DNA of 12,121 nucleotides, from positions 356,551 to 368,671 of the forward strand of contig MU646529.1 in assembly GCA_026770585.1 (NCBI GenBank). Direction: 5' to 3'. A program made the translations under genes and the position numbers. Position 1 is the stretch's first letter. Each line of letters starts with the position of its first letter. Under the pieces are notes generated by a model. It did not search any database and was not told the DNA's origin. It saw only the letters and a list, made by a program, of their open reading frames with translations. Below are positions 1-5,869 of the stretch, piece by piece. The stretch comes from Baffinella frigidus. Lineage: Eukaryota > Cryptophyceae > Cryptomonadales > Baffinellaceae.

Positions 1-39
1 TTTGTGACTCTCTAGCCTGGAAACGAGTGCTCCAAACGC
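1..39 (-). CDS. Gene 1 candidate exon Q, cut by window edge
   Basis: On the minus strand, after an acceptor ending TACCAG at 40-43, the frame reads AFGALVSRLESHK and runs off the window. Two upstream copies (ending at acceptors at 143-144 and 271-272) keep the same frame, A-[FC]-[GR]-[AS]-L-[VI]-[SA]-R-L-E, each directly after an AG. Conservation of the reading at first-position and silent changes suggests an exon. It starts in phase 0, which fits the phase-0 end of exon D at 498. Function unknown; the segment is a short amphipathic stretch. Confidence 0.4.
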
Positions 40-102
40 CTGGTACAGATTTCGCGATGACTCTTGGACTCGACCAGGTAGCGACAGTCCCGTCTTGTTT
101 TT

Positions 103-142
103 CTCTATTCCTCTCAAGCCTGGAGACGAGTGATCTAAACGC
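103..142 (-). pseudogene. Echo of exon Q (copy 2)
   Basis: Degenerate copy of the exon at 1-39 with its acceptor (CTACTAG before GCG). It reads AFRSLVSRLERN. Together with the copy at 230-270 and the exon itself it forms a three-unit degenerate tandem repeat with starts about 100 and 128 bp apart, including flanking intron (shared 'cacgactctt' and 'aaccgaaa' words on plus). Confidence 0.45.
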
Positions 143-229
143 CTAGTAGGGAGAGTCCCACGACTCTTTACTGAACCGAAAAAACGAGACCCCTCTTCTT
201 TATTACTCTCAAGAGTCCCTTATTTTTCG

Positions 230-270
230 TGTTCATTTCTCTCAAGCCTGGCGATAAGTGATCCACACGC
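230..270 (-). pseudogene. Echo of exon Q (copy 3)
   Basis: Third copy of the left-edge exon, preceded by a CTAACAG acceptor. It reads ACGSLIARLERNE and meets a stop shortly after. Changes against copies 1 and 2 are mostly conservative. Confidence 0.45.
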
Positions 271-497
271 CTGTTAGAGCTTTTCCCACGACTCTTGTAC
301 TCAACCGAAATATGTTTTTCCACCAGGACGATAACCAAACCGTTTCAGTTAACAACTAACTGTGCGGGGGGCTTTCGCCTCACGAATCGGCCTATCTGTT
401 GCAAGGCGTGAAAAACAGGTTGGGGTGTTGTGAAGGAACGTAAGGTCGTATGGAATGATCATGAAGCCGGGCCCATCCGCATGAAGTAGCTTCTTAC

Positions 498-637
498 GCC
501 CCCCCCCGCCCCCTCCACCAGTTGTTCCACAAGCTGTTGGATGACATCGAGTGGTACCTCCGGAACCCCCTCTCCTCGGAGGAGTCGGGCAACGTTGTCT
601 ACGACGGCTTCCAGCGCCTCACCGTCCACAACAGGTC
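498..637 (-). CDS. Gene 1 candidate exon D
   Basis: Exon of 140 nt: 2 nt plus 46 codons. The acceptor is GGTGCTAG (638-639) and the donor GTAAGA (497-492) is the best match to a standard donor in the window. The product starts PVVDGEALEAVVDNVARLLR, continues through GEGVPEVPLDVIQQLVEQLV and ends in a short glycine run. It is strongly helical and charged, and I do not recognise the family. Two upstream copies (847-926 and 1057-1101) repeat its first 80 and 45 nt with the acceptor. An internal GAG/GTACC at 558/557 is an alternative donor, exactly where copy 2 diverges, so the exon may be 80 nt instead. Next exon downstream would be Q, in matching phase. Confidence 0.5.
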
Positions 638-777
638 CTAGCACCGCCCGCCTAACCGTCCACAACCGCCGAAGCCAACTGTCCGAGGTGACTGCCTTGT
701 CATGTCCTTCTTCGCTTCTTCTTCGGTACTCTCGATACAGGTTCCAGACAGGTCCTTAATCCTTGAGTTGAGTTATA

Positions 778-804
778 CAATAGTCTATGCGCCTTAATGA
801 ATAG
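778..804 (-). pseudogene. Echo of exon K
   Basis: Minus-strand reading LFIKAHRLLY matches LFLKAYRLLH of the exon at 1206-1286, including the shared core 'caatagtctat' on plus. Truncated on both sides. Confidence 0.4.
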
Positions 805-846
805 GTCCTAGCACCACCCACCAGACCCAACGCCACGGCCTGGTAC

Positions 847-926
847 CCCCGGAACTCCCTCTCCTCGGAGGAGTCGGGCAACGTCGTCTACGACGGCCCT
901 CAACGCCTCACCGTCCACAACAGGTC
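847..926 (-). pseudogene. Echo of exon D, first 80 nt
   Basis: Copy of the first 80 nt of exon D with an intact acceptor (CCCTTCAG at 927-933) and frame (PVVDGEALRAVVDDVARLLR onward). It ends at GGG followed by GTACC, a possible donor, and then diverges. About 93% identical to exon D, with several silent changes. Confidence 0.6.
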
Positions 927-932
927 CTGAAG

Positions 933-1056
933 GGCGGCAGTTGGCAGGGGGCAGGGCGTCGGTTGGAAGTAGATATGGCGCCGGTTGGTAGTGGGTAGGG
1001 CGTCGGTTGGCAGGGGATAAGGCGTTGGTTGGTGGTGGATAGGGCGTCGGTTGGCA
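933..1056 (+). repeat. 22-bp minisatellite, six units
   Basis: GGCG-starting units begin at 933, 955, 977, 999, 1021 and 1043, an exact 22-bp period (consensus GGCGTCGGTTGGCAGGGGAT plus two bases). The array lies exactly between the start of one exon D echo and the broken end of the next. On the minus (sense) strand it is C-rich and runs up to the acceptor at 927-928, so it serves as pyrimidine tract. Confidence 0.9.
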
Positions 1057-1101
1057 CGTCGTCTACGACGGCTTCCAACGCCTCACCGTCCACAACAGGT
1101 C
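1057..1101 (-). pseudogene. Echo of exon D, first 45 nt
   Basis: Third copy of exon D. It keeps the AG (1102-1103) and the first 15 codons (PVVDGEALEAVVDDV) and is then replaced abruptly by the 22-bp minisatellite. Confidence 0.6.
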
Positions 1102-1205
1102 CTCCCTTATCCGTAGGAACCCCCCTATGTCCCTACGGTTTGCCTACCGTAGGGTCGCATGTCCTGTCGCTTATGGTTTATTCACGAAATCCCTTCAAAG
1201 AGCAC

Positions 1206-1286
1206 CGTTGCATGATGCAATAGTCTATAGGCCTTGAGGAACAAGCCCGCCTCGGGAACGAAGCACAACAGGTCCCACACAGGGCG
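1206..1286 (-). CDS. Gene 1 candidate exon K
   Basis: After the acceptor CCCCCACGTAG (TAG at 1287-1289) the frame reads RPVWDLLCFVPEAGLFLKAY then RLLHHAT. The stretch has a coding look: hydrophobic-aromatic helix, no stops, and a diverged echo at 778-804 that keeps the residues. The end is uncertain. ACG/GTGCTC at 1206/1205 is the only nearby donor and would leave phase 0, which does not match the start of exon D, so another exon may lie between or K may belong elsewhere. The open frame itself continues to a TGA at 1182-1184. Confidence 0.35.
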
Positions 1287-1607
1287 CTACGTGGGGGTAT
1301 TCCAGGGTCGCCCTTTGAGCCATTGGGTCGCCCTTGGAGCCGTTTTCTTCTCAAAATTGACGTTTGGATACCGTTTTCCCTAAAAAAAATGACTTTGAAA
1401 TACCCCCCCTCCAGCCCTGCGTGGCTAGGACCGCCCGCCAGACCAACGCCACGCCAAAATATTTAAAATGTTTTCAAGGACGAGCCAGAATAAAACTCAG
1501 GCAGAGCTAGAGGCCCTGGCACCAACCGCCAGACCAACGCCACCTTTCCAAACTTTTGCCAAACGCGTATGGAATCTGCCAAAACGCCGATCGCGTGGCG
1601 ACTCCAC
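1287..1607. other. No gene seen; short duplicated words
   Basis: Non-coding. It holds a 20-bp direct repeat (gggtcgccctt at 1305 and 1325) and repeated words: 'ccgccagaccaacgccac' at about 1433 and 1526 (related one at 817) and 'caggcagagctagaggccc' at about 1499 with a near copy at 1731. No conserved reading frame was found on either strand. Confidence 0.6.
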
Positions 1608-1720
1608 GCGTTGTCTCAGTCTATTTGGGCGAGGCGATTTGGTGCGCCCGGGCTCTTTCCCGCGCCAAAGTTGGCGGGGGTGCATCGGGGACCCAGCATG
1701 TCAACTTGGGAATAGTCGGT
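1608..1720 (+). mobile_element. Dispersed element R, copy 1
   Basis: Matches the copies at 2750-2857, 10761-10876 and 11001-11114. Common order: GTCTCAGTCTATTTGGGC, a short palindromic block (TTTGGTGCGCCCGGGCTC), AAAGTTGGC, then CATGTCAACTT and AATAGTC. The AAGTTG/CAACTT arms can fold into a stem. No coding capacity beyond accidental ORFs. Same direction as gene 2. Confidence 0.65.
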
Positions 1721-1841
1721 GAACCCGGGCGAGGCAGAGCTAGAGGCCCCCTCCCCCCACCCGCCTCCTCAGACCTGAGCTTTTTTTTTTATCTGGCGAA
1801 TGTGTACACATGTTCCCAGGAGCGCTCGTAGTATCGGGTCG

Positions 1842-1958
1842 ATGAAAGTCCCTTCATTCCAGACGAGTCTGCAGTCCTCGTGCCTGGGCCTCTCGTCCCG
1901 AAGCCCGCACGTTTCGATCCCCTTTAGGACCTTTGGTGTTGATCCAATCCCGCCATAG
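1842..1958 (+). CDS. Possible first exon with transit-like N-terminus
   Basis: A 38-codon ORF starting MKVPSFQTSLQSSCLGLSSR. It is rich in Ser, with Arg and few acidic residues, as in plastid or mitochondrial targeting peptides. It stops at TAG 1956. It lies upstream of gene 2 on the same strand and could be its first exon if spliced before the stop; TC/GTGCCT near 1880 and TC/GTCCCG near 1896 would give the phase needed by exon T. No echo or family match supports it, so it may be chance. Confidence 0.2.
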   Translation: MKVPSFQTSLQSSCLGLSSRSPHVSIPFRTFGVDPIPP

Positions 1959-2046
1959 CCGGATACCTGACCCTTCTGTGGAAAGTCCCAGAAGACCGTC
2001 TAGGGGGTGGTTTACAGGTATGTCCTCATGCTCGAAACGCTAGCAG

Positions 2047-2066
2047 GGACTTTGGGCCTGTACAGG
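2047..2066 (+). pseudogene. Echo of gene 2 exon T, short
   Basis: GCTAGCAG acceptor, then the start of exon T (G, GAC TTT GGG CCT GTA: DFGPV) before diverging. Upstream intron side of the gene. Confidence 0.5.
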
Positions 2067-2286
2067 GCCGGGAAGCCGGCGTACAGCCACCAGCCACCCG
2101 AAGTTTACCAGATCGATCTCGCTACCTGTAGTAAATTTCACAGGTGGTAAAGGCTGAGGCTTTATCGCCTGGTGAAAAGGCCTTTTTTTTCGCGACCCGA
2201 TCTGGTTCACTTCGTACCACCAAGAGATTGCCGAGAGCTTAGACCTATGGATACGCGACGCTCTTAACGAAAGTCAACTTGAGCAG

Positions 2287-2339
2287 GGACTTTGGGCCCG
2301 TAGCGGGGCACACGCTGAGGTCGGGCGGCATGGGGAGAA
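2287..2339 (+). pseudogene. Echo of gene 2 exon T, longer
   Basis: Acceptor GAGCAG (2281-2286), then a diverged copy of the first 53 nt of exon T, reading DFGPVAGHTLRSGGMGRT. It is followed by a duplicated intron word (gagctcagacctatg.atacgcgac at about 2237 and 2347), showing that the duplicated block carried intron as well as exon. Confidence 0.6.
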
Positions 2340-2431
2340 CAAGGAGAGCTCAGACCTATGCATACGCGACTCTCTTAACTACGCGACTCTCTTGATACGC
2401 GACTCTCTTAACTCAAGTCAACTTGGAGCAG

Positions 2432-2534
2432 GGACTTCGGGCCCGTGGCGGGGCACAAGCTGGGGTCGGGCGGTATGGGGAGAATGTCGTCCAACATTCG
2501 GGATCTTGTCGATGAGTTCGAGCAGATGCGATCG
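2432..2534 (+). CDS. Gene 2 exon T
   Basis: Acceptor GGAGCAG, donor TCG/GTGCGC. 103 nt (1 nt plus 34 codons), reading DFGPVAGHKLGSGGMGRMSS then NIRDLVDEFEQMRS. Two upstream echoes repeat its start. It joins U in phase 0, giving ...EQMRS-IRDSTSPIGLR.... Confidence 0.65.
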
Positions 2535-5500
2535 GTGCGCGCCCACCCCCCCAGAGGCATCCGAAGTGGATCAAATCGACCCCCCCAGAGGCATCCGAAG
2601 TGGATCAAATCGAGGATGGAGCTTGATGTATTTTCTGGGGCAGACGTTCGGATTCGAACCGTCTGCCGGAGGAAACGGCCCAAGCGCCGTCCTCGATTTG
2701 ATCCAGTTCGACCGGGTGGAGGGTGGGAACCCCCCCCACTCTCACCCCTAGCTTTGTCTCAGTCTATTTGGGCGCACTAATTTGGTGCGCCCGGGCTCCG
2801 CTTAAATGTTGACGGATTTGTACCGGGAACCCTGCATGTCAACTTGAGGATTGTCAGCCAACGAGACTGAGGCAGAGCTGCGCGCGGTCTGCGCCGCCCC
2901 AGTCCCTAGCTCTGTCTCAGTCTAGTAGGGCTCACCGATTTCGCTGCCCGTAGATCCGAGACAGCACACACCAATCGTGGATCGAATCAAGGCTGGCGCT
3001 CTGTCCTTTCCCCAGGGCATATATTCGAATTCGAGGCTCTGACCGAAGCAAATGACTCAAACCCCATCTTCGATGTGATCCACATCCGCAGATCCGGGAC
3101 AGCACCTCGCCGATCGGGCTCCGCCTCTTCTGCTTCGCGCTGATTAACGTCCCAAACCCTCAACCCTCCACCCTAAACTCTGAACCCTAAACCCTAAACC
3201 CTAAACCCTCAACCCTCAACTCTGAACCCTCAACTCTTAACCCTAAACCCTAACCCCTAAACCCTCGCGACTGCACCCTAAACCCTAAACGCTACACCCT
3301 AAACCCCAAACCCCAAACCCCAAACCCCAAACCCCAAACCCCAAACCCCAAACCCCAAACCCCAAACCCCAAACCCCAAACCCTAACCCAGGTGCTCCCG
3401 ATCGTGCTCGCACCCTACTGGCTCCACTTCTGCGACACGGACAACAGTGTCGCCTCTGACAACAACAGGTTCGCAGTCCTGATATTTCACCCCCCCCCCA
3501 AAAAAAAAAAGTGTTCACAGCGCTTGATTGCAACCCCTGTTTCTCCAAGGTAGGTTATGGATTGGTGTGTGCAGGTAGTGCCAGTCGGCATACTCAAAGA
3601 TAAGGGTGGACACCCTATTTCCGGCGCAACCTAATGCCGACGTTCCGTAGCACCCTCCTGTATTGCCCACCGTAACACCCTGCGGAATGCCGGAATTAGG
3701 GTGTGCACCCCTAAACCATGGATATTTAGGGTGTGCACCCTACACCATGGATGTTTAGGGTGTGCACCCCTAAACCATGGATGTTTAGGGTGTGCACCCC
3801 TAAAACATGGGTGGTTGCAGGTGCGGGTGCCAGTCGGCGAGCTATGGATGGTTGTGTGTGTAATTTATCCCTCATGTGTTAGGCATTGTACAGCCACCAA
3901 TAACTCCATCTTTGATCAGGTACGGGCGCCAGTCCCCACACGAGGCTATCCATGCGAACAGATTCATAAGTTAATTATTAGATTATTGCCCAGGAAACAC
4001 GCCAAAAGTCAGCATGTGATCACGTTTCCGTACGGACATCCGTACGGAAACGTGATCATTTCCCCACAAATTTTTAAATGACCTTTTATTTTGTTCGTAT
4101 GGATAGCCTCGTGTGGCCGCGCAGGGGAGAACCGTCATTTAGCGTCAGCCGGCGTTATTCCTAAGGCCATCCTACCGGGAAATCGCTCTTATTCCTAAGG
4201 CGATCCTGCCAGGCGGGTTACTTCGTCGCGGCGGCATTCGTCGCCGTGTGTGCACCCTAACCCACGGATGGATGTTTGAACAACAGATACAGGAAAAACA
4301 GAACCAGGATGTTGAAGAATTGCACACGACGTTGAAACGTCTTAGAGCTATTCCGGTAGGACTTGTCGCGTTTTCGACTTCGAGATTTCAAGATTTCAGA
4401 CTTCAAAAAGGTTTTAAAGGGCGTAAAACGTTTTAAAACACACCGTTTCACATCTCATGGTACACATGAAGTCTCGAAGTCTCGAAGTCTCGAAATCGAA
4501 AACGCGACAAGTCCTACCGGAATAGCTCTACCGGATCGTGACAGTACCACCGTGACCGTGGCAGGTACGGGTGCCAGTCGGCGTACTTCGTCGCGGTGGC
4601 GTTCGTCACGATCATCGTCACTCTCTACCGCGTCCAGGTCCACCCTCAACCCTGTGCGTCGTGAAAGACACGGTTGGCCAGAACCGGTTCTGGTCAACCG
4701 TGTGAAACACACGTTTGACCAGAACCACGCGGCCTGCGTGACGCAAAATCTCTGGTCCCTTAATCCCTAAACCCGAAACCCGAAACCCGAAACCCCGAAA
4801 CCCCGAGAACCCCAACCCGAAACCCCTGGCAGTGTGAACTGGAAGACCCGTTCGATGGCAAGGGGGACGATGACGTCAGGTGCACCCCCCGACACCCCGA
4901 TGAGGCTCCGTGGATGCTAGAGAGCGAGCAACGCTCTTGTGAAGACGGTGCACGCCCCTGACACTCAAATGGGCTGAAAAGTAAGGATGTTTTCTGGCCA
5001 GAAAAGGGATGACGTCAGGGCACGCTTCGAATCCGTGGATGCGATGAACACTACCCCCCAAACCCAACCCCTTCGACCCCCAAACCACAAGCCCCAAACC
5101 CTCAACCCTCAACCCCCAACTCCAAGCTCGATAGAAAGCAACGCTCGTGGCCGCTGCGCTGCGTTTGCTCACCTCTTCATTCCAGCAGTCCGGGGTGTAA
5201 TGCCCAGTGCAGCGTAAAGGGCTCGGTGTGCAGCGTCAAGTGCCTGCAGATCATGGGGTTGTCAGTGCAGCGTGTCTGCACCGCAGCTCACCATAACCTG
5301 TTACCTGGGAGAGGAGGGGCTGGCGACCGCAGGTGGGAGGAGTGGCCCACACACTTATCCCTCAAGTGCCCAGTAGGCTCATACGCCCTACGGTAGGCCC
5401 CTAGGACCTGCCTAGGGCGCGTTAGGGTGAATACTCACCCTATGGGCACTCAAGGGATATGCCCGGCTGCTGTATCCATGTTGATTAACGATCCAATGGC

Positions 5501-5620
5501 TCCAATGGCAGGTGGGAGGAGTGGCGCGCGCAGCTTGACCAGCTGAGCAGCTACGGCTCGGACGGCCCGGAGAAGCGCGACTCCATGCTCCTGCACCACC
5601 TCAACAGCGCTGTCTCCTGA
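2432..5620 (+). CDS. Gene 2: membrane protein, six exons, 5' end not seen
   Basis: Six exons join without a phase clash: T 2432-2534, U 3092-3148, P 3392-3468, W 4565-4637, V 4833-4879, E 5512-5620. They give 154 residues ending at TGA 5618. Two split codons (AG+G at P/W and V/E) both restore Arg. The product has a basic/acidic helix (DLVDEFEQMRS), a first membrane segment spanning the U/P joint (LRLFCFALINVLPIVLAPYW), a second in W (AYFVAVAFVTIIVTLY), then CELEDPFDGKGDDD and a polar helix WEEWRAQLDQL. A membrane helix followed by an E-D-P-F motif recalls, in general layout, bestrophin-like and other algal membrane proteins, but I cannot name the family. The 5' end is missing: T starts in phase 1 and needs an upstream exon. 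Introns carry sense-strand CCCTAAA arrays. Confidence 0.7.
2546..2712. repeat. 34-bp direct repeat and inverted repeat in intron
   Basis: The word agaggcatccgaagtggatc recurs at 2553 and 2587 (34 bp apart, nearly identical units). A near reverse complement of the second unit lies at about 2690-2712 (tcctcgatttgatccagttc). Between the arms, about 2640-2668, is a smaller hairpin, ggcagacgttcg / cgaaccgtctgcc, with one bulged base. Possibly a degenerate foldback element. Inside the intron after exon T. Confidence 0.7.
2750..2857 (+). mobile_element. Dispersed element R, copy 2
   Basis: GTCTCAGTCTATTTGGGC at 2755, GGTGCGCCCGGGCTC at about 2784, GTTGAC (2808) and GTCAAC (2838) as the inner inverted repeat, then cttgaggattgtc. 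Sense orientation in the T-U intron of gene 2. A partial head copy (ctctgtctcagtctagtaggg) follows at about 2924-2950, ending just before the exon U echo. Confidence 0.65.
2954..2967 (+). pseudogene. Echo of gene 2 exon U start
   Basis: CCCGTAG followed by ATCCGAGACAGCAC, matching the acceptor and first 14 nt of exon U at 3092 (ATCCGGGACAGCAC). Upstream of the intact exon. Confidence 0.5.
3092..3148 (+). CDS. Gene 2 exon U
   Basis: Acceptor CATCCGCAG, 19 codons (IRDSTSPIGLRLFCFALIN), weak donor AAC/GTCCCA. Phase 0 at both ends. It carries the first half of a membrane helix that exon P completes. Confidence 0.65.
3149..3391 (+). repeat. Intron made of telomere-like repeats (C-rich sense)
   Basis: The 243-nt intron between exons U and P consists almost wholly of degenerate CCCTAAA-type heptamers, with a perfect run of eleven CCCCAAA units at 3304-3380. 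It starts GTCCCAAACCCTC and ends CCCTAACCCAG. The C-rich strand is sense, so the array contains essentially no AG before the true acceptor. Confidence 0.85.
3392..3468 (+). CDS. Gene 2 exon P
   Basis: 77 nt: 25 codons plus AG. It reads VLPIVLAPYWLHFCDTDNSV then ASDNN, and a split Arg is completed by exon W. The acceptor CCCTAACCCAG is part of the telomeric array; the donor is GTTCGC. The N-terminal half completes the first membrane helix and the rest is a polar loop. Confidence 0.7.
3575..3595 (+). pseudogene. Echo 1 of gene 2 exon W start
   Basis: GTGTGCAG then GTAGTGCCAGTCGGCATACTC, a copy of the W start lacking 4 nt. Later copies: 3821-3842 (after TTGCAG), 3920-3934 (after GATCAG) and the interior fragment at 4213-4247. 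Confidence 0.6.
3696..3812 (+). repeat. Four 29-30 bp tandem units
   Basis: TTAGGGTGTGCACCC-containing units start at 3696, 3726, 3755 and 3785; each ends near accatggat. The core TAGGGTG-tg-CACCCTA is self-complementary. A single related unit (gtgtgcaccctaacccacgg) lies at about 4248. Within the intron before exon W. Confidence 0.85.
3821..3842 (+). pseudogene. Echo 2 of gene 2 exon W start
   Basis: TGGTTGCAG acceptor followed by GTGCGGGTGCCAGTCGGCG, close to the W start (GTACGGGTGCCAGTCGGCG), then divergence. Confidence 0.65.
3920..3934 (+). pseudogene. Echo 3 of exon W start, ending at inverted-repeat element
   Basis: TTTGATCAG then GTACGGGCGCCAGTC, the first 15 nt of exon W, ending within 2 bp of the terminal inverted repeat of the element at 3936. 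Confidence 0.6.
3936..4116. mobile_element. MITE-like element with palindromic core (family E)
   Basis: Terminal inverted repeats of 25 bp at 3936-3960 and 4092-4116 with one mismatch (ccacacgaggctatccat.cg). Inside, 4017-4058 is a perfect palindrome: 20-bp arms tgatcacgtttccgtacgga separated by 2 bp. No ORF of note and no clear target-site duplication. The class is unknown. Confidence 0.75.
4213..4247 (+). pseudogene. Interior echo of gene 2 exon W
   Basis: TACTTCGTCGCGGCGGCATTCGTC reads YFVAAAFV, matching YFVAVAFV in exon W, preceded by CCAG. It lacks the first part of the exon. Nearby (about 4126-4210) is a dispersed word shared with 8005-8060 (catttagcgtca.ccggc.tt). Confidence 0.6.
4343..4530. 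mobile_element. TA-flanked MITE (family C)
   Basis: Long terminal inverted repeats of roughly 60 bp at about 90% identity, perfect over the outer 35 bp (TAGAGCTATTCCGGTAGGAC onward), with TA at both ends, as in Tc1/mariner-type insertions. The inner arms are repeats of gaagtctc. The non-coding centre is AT-rich (ggttttaaagg...cgttttaaaac). It sits 34 bp upstream of exon W. Confidence 0.8.
4565..4637 (+). CDS. Gene 2 exon W, membrane helix
   Basis: Acceptor GTGGCAG, 73 nt (1 nt plus 24 codons): Arg completed, then YGCQSAYFVAVAFVTIIVTL, YRVQ. Donor CAG/GTCCAC. Only this copy has the full helix and both splice sites; four partial copies lie upstream in the preceding intron. Confidence 0.75.
4669..4702. 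repeat. 34-bp palindrome with third arm copy
   Basis: cacggttggccagaacc / ggttctggtcaaccgtg, 17-bp arms with one mismatch and no spacer. A direct third copy of the arm (cacgtttgaccagaacc) follows at about 4710-4726. Inside the W-V intron. Confidence 0.8.
4762..4826 (+). repeat. Telomere-like tract before exon V (C-rich sense)
   Basis: Degenerate CCCTAAA/CCCGAAA/CCCCGAAA units running up to the acceptor ACCCCTGGCAG of exon V. The W-V intron also begins with GTCCACCCTCAACCC, so both ends of this intron look telomere-derived. Confidence 0.8.
4833..4879 (+). CDS. Gene 2 exon V, acidic EDPFDG segment
   Basis: 47 nt: CELEDPFDGKGDDDV plus AG of a split Arg. Acceptor GGCAG, donor GTGCAC. The phase fits W before it (0) and E after it (2). 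A 3'-end echo (gggatgacgtcag, 5006-5018) lies downstream, with its donor GT lost. Confidence 0.7.
5006..5018 (+). pseudogene. Echo of exon V 3' end
   Basis: gggatgacgtcag repeats the end of exon V, then ggcacgc instead of a GT donor. The duplicated block includes flanking intron (ccgtggatgc at 4911 and 5034; gcaacgctc at 4928 and 5139). Confidence 0.55.
5052..5126 (+). repeat. Degenerate telomere-like tract (C-rich sense)
   Basis: ccccccaaacccaacccc ... ccaaaccctcaaccctcaacccccaac: decayed heptamers in the V-E intron, C-rich on the sense strand like all others in gene 2. Confidence 0.7.
5333..5345 (+). pseudogene. Echo of last exon start, ending near MITE B1
   Basis: GACCGCAG then GTGGGAGGAGTGG, identical to the acceptor and first 13 nt of the last exon at 5512; MITE B1 starts 10 bp later. 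Confidence 0.65.
5356..5459. mobile_element. TA-flanked MITE, family B copy 1
   Basis: 104 bp with ends TATCCCTCAAGTGCCCA and (reverse complement) TATCCCTTGAGTGCCCA, TA at both termini. The core contains ccctacggtaggcccctagg, related to the core of family A. No coding capacity. Confidence 0.8.
5512..5620 (+). CDS. Gene 2 last exon (E)
   Basis: Acceptor AATGGCAG. It reads (Arg)WEEWRAQLDQLSSYGSDGPE then KRDSMLLHHLNSAVS and stops at TGA 5618-5620. The tail is hydrophilic and probably lies outside the membrane. Three downstream copies of its last 63 nt keep the frame, two of them ending in the same TGA. Confidence 0.75.
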
Positions 5621-5678
5621 ACCACCTCAATCCTGAACCACCTCACTCCTGAACCACCTCACTCCTGCACCACCTCAA
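5615..5678 (+). repeat. 16-bp tandem repeat at stop codon
   Basis: Four units (tcctgaaccacctcac and variants) starting at 5615, 5631, 5647 and 5663. The first overlaps the stop codon, and the same unit follows the stop in the downstream copies. Confidence 0.85.
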
Positions 5679-5711
5679 TAGCGCTGTCCACACTGCGTGT
5701 TGTTGGTAGCA

Positions 5712-5717
5712 ATAAAG
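5712..5717 (+). promoter_or_regulatory. Possible polyadenylation signal of gene 2
   Basis: AATAAA 92 bp after the stop codon, in 'gtagcaataaaggtctc'. The block recurs at 6005 (gataaaggtctc) and 6409 (gttaaggtctc), where the hexamer is degraded. Confidence 0.4.
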
Positions 5718-5750
5718 GTCTCTCCGCATGTACAATGATGGTGTCTGCCT

Positions 5751-5813
5751 CCGATGGCCCGGCGAAGCGCGACTCCATGCTCCTGCACCACCTCAACAGC
5801 ACCGTCTCCTGAA
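5751..5813 (+). pseudogene. Copy 2 of gene 2 C-terminal coding end
   Basis: Reads SDGPAKRDSMLLHHLNSTVS then TGA, against SDGPEKRDSMLLHHLNSAVS in the exon. No acceptor precedes it: it is fused to 3'UTR-like sequence (gtacaatgatggtgtctg). Part of a repeated block extending to about 5869. Confidence 0.65.
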
Positions 5814-5869
5814 CCACCTCACTGGCGCTGTTCACACCACGTGATGACCTGGCCCCGGACGAGCCTCGC

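Noticed and set aside
1556-1831. Plus-strand ORF over element R and a similar minus-strand ORF at 10749-10997
   Set aside because: Similarity between the translations reflects the shared R DNA; frames, indels and ends are not conserved and the copies lie in introns or spacer.
2640-2668. tRNA gene or tRNA-derived SINE (minus strand GGTTCGAATCC, B-box-like)
   Set aside because: The T-stem pairs only 3 bp, no acceptor or anticodon arm can be built, and the motif is part of a bulged hairpin.
3285-3548. Minus-strand ORF with a GFGVWGL repeat
   Set aside because: It is the translation of the CCCCAAA array; seven-base units simply cycle through three frames. The real coding sequence here is on plus (3392-3468).
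3866-3885. Family B MITE end (tatccctcatgtg)
   Set aside because: Only a short one-sided match with no partner terminus.
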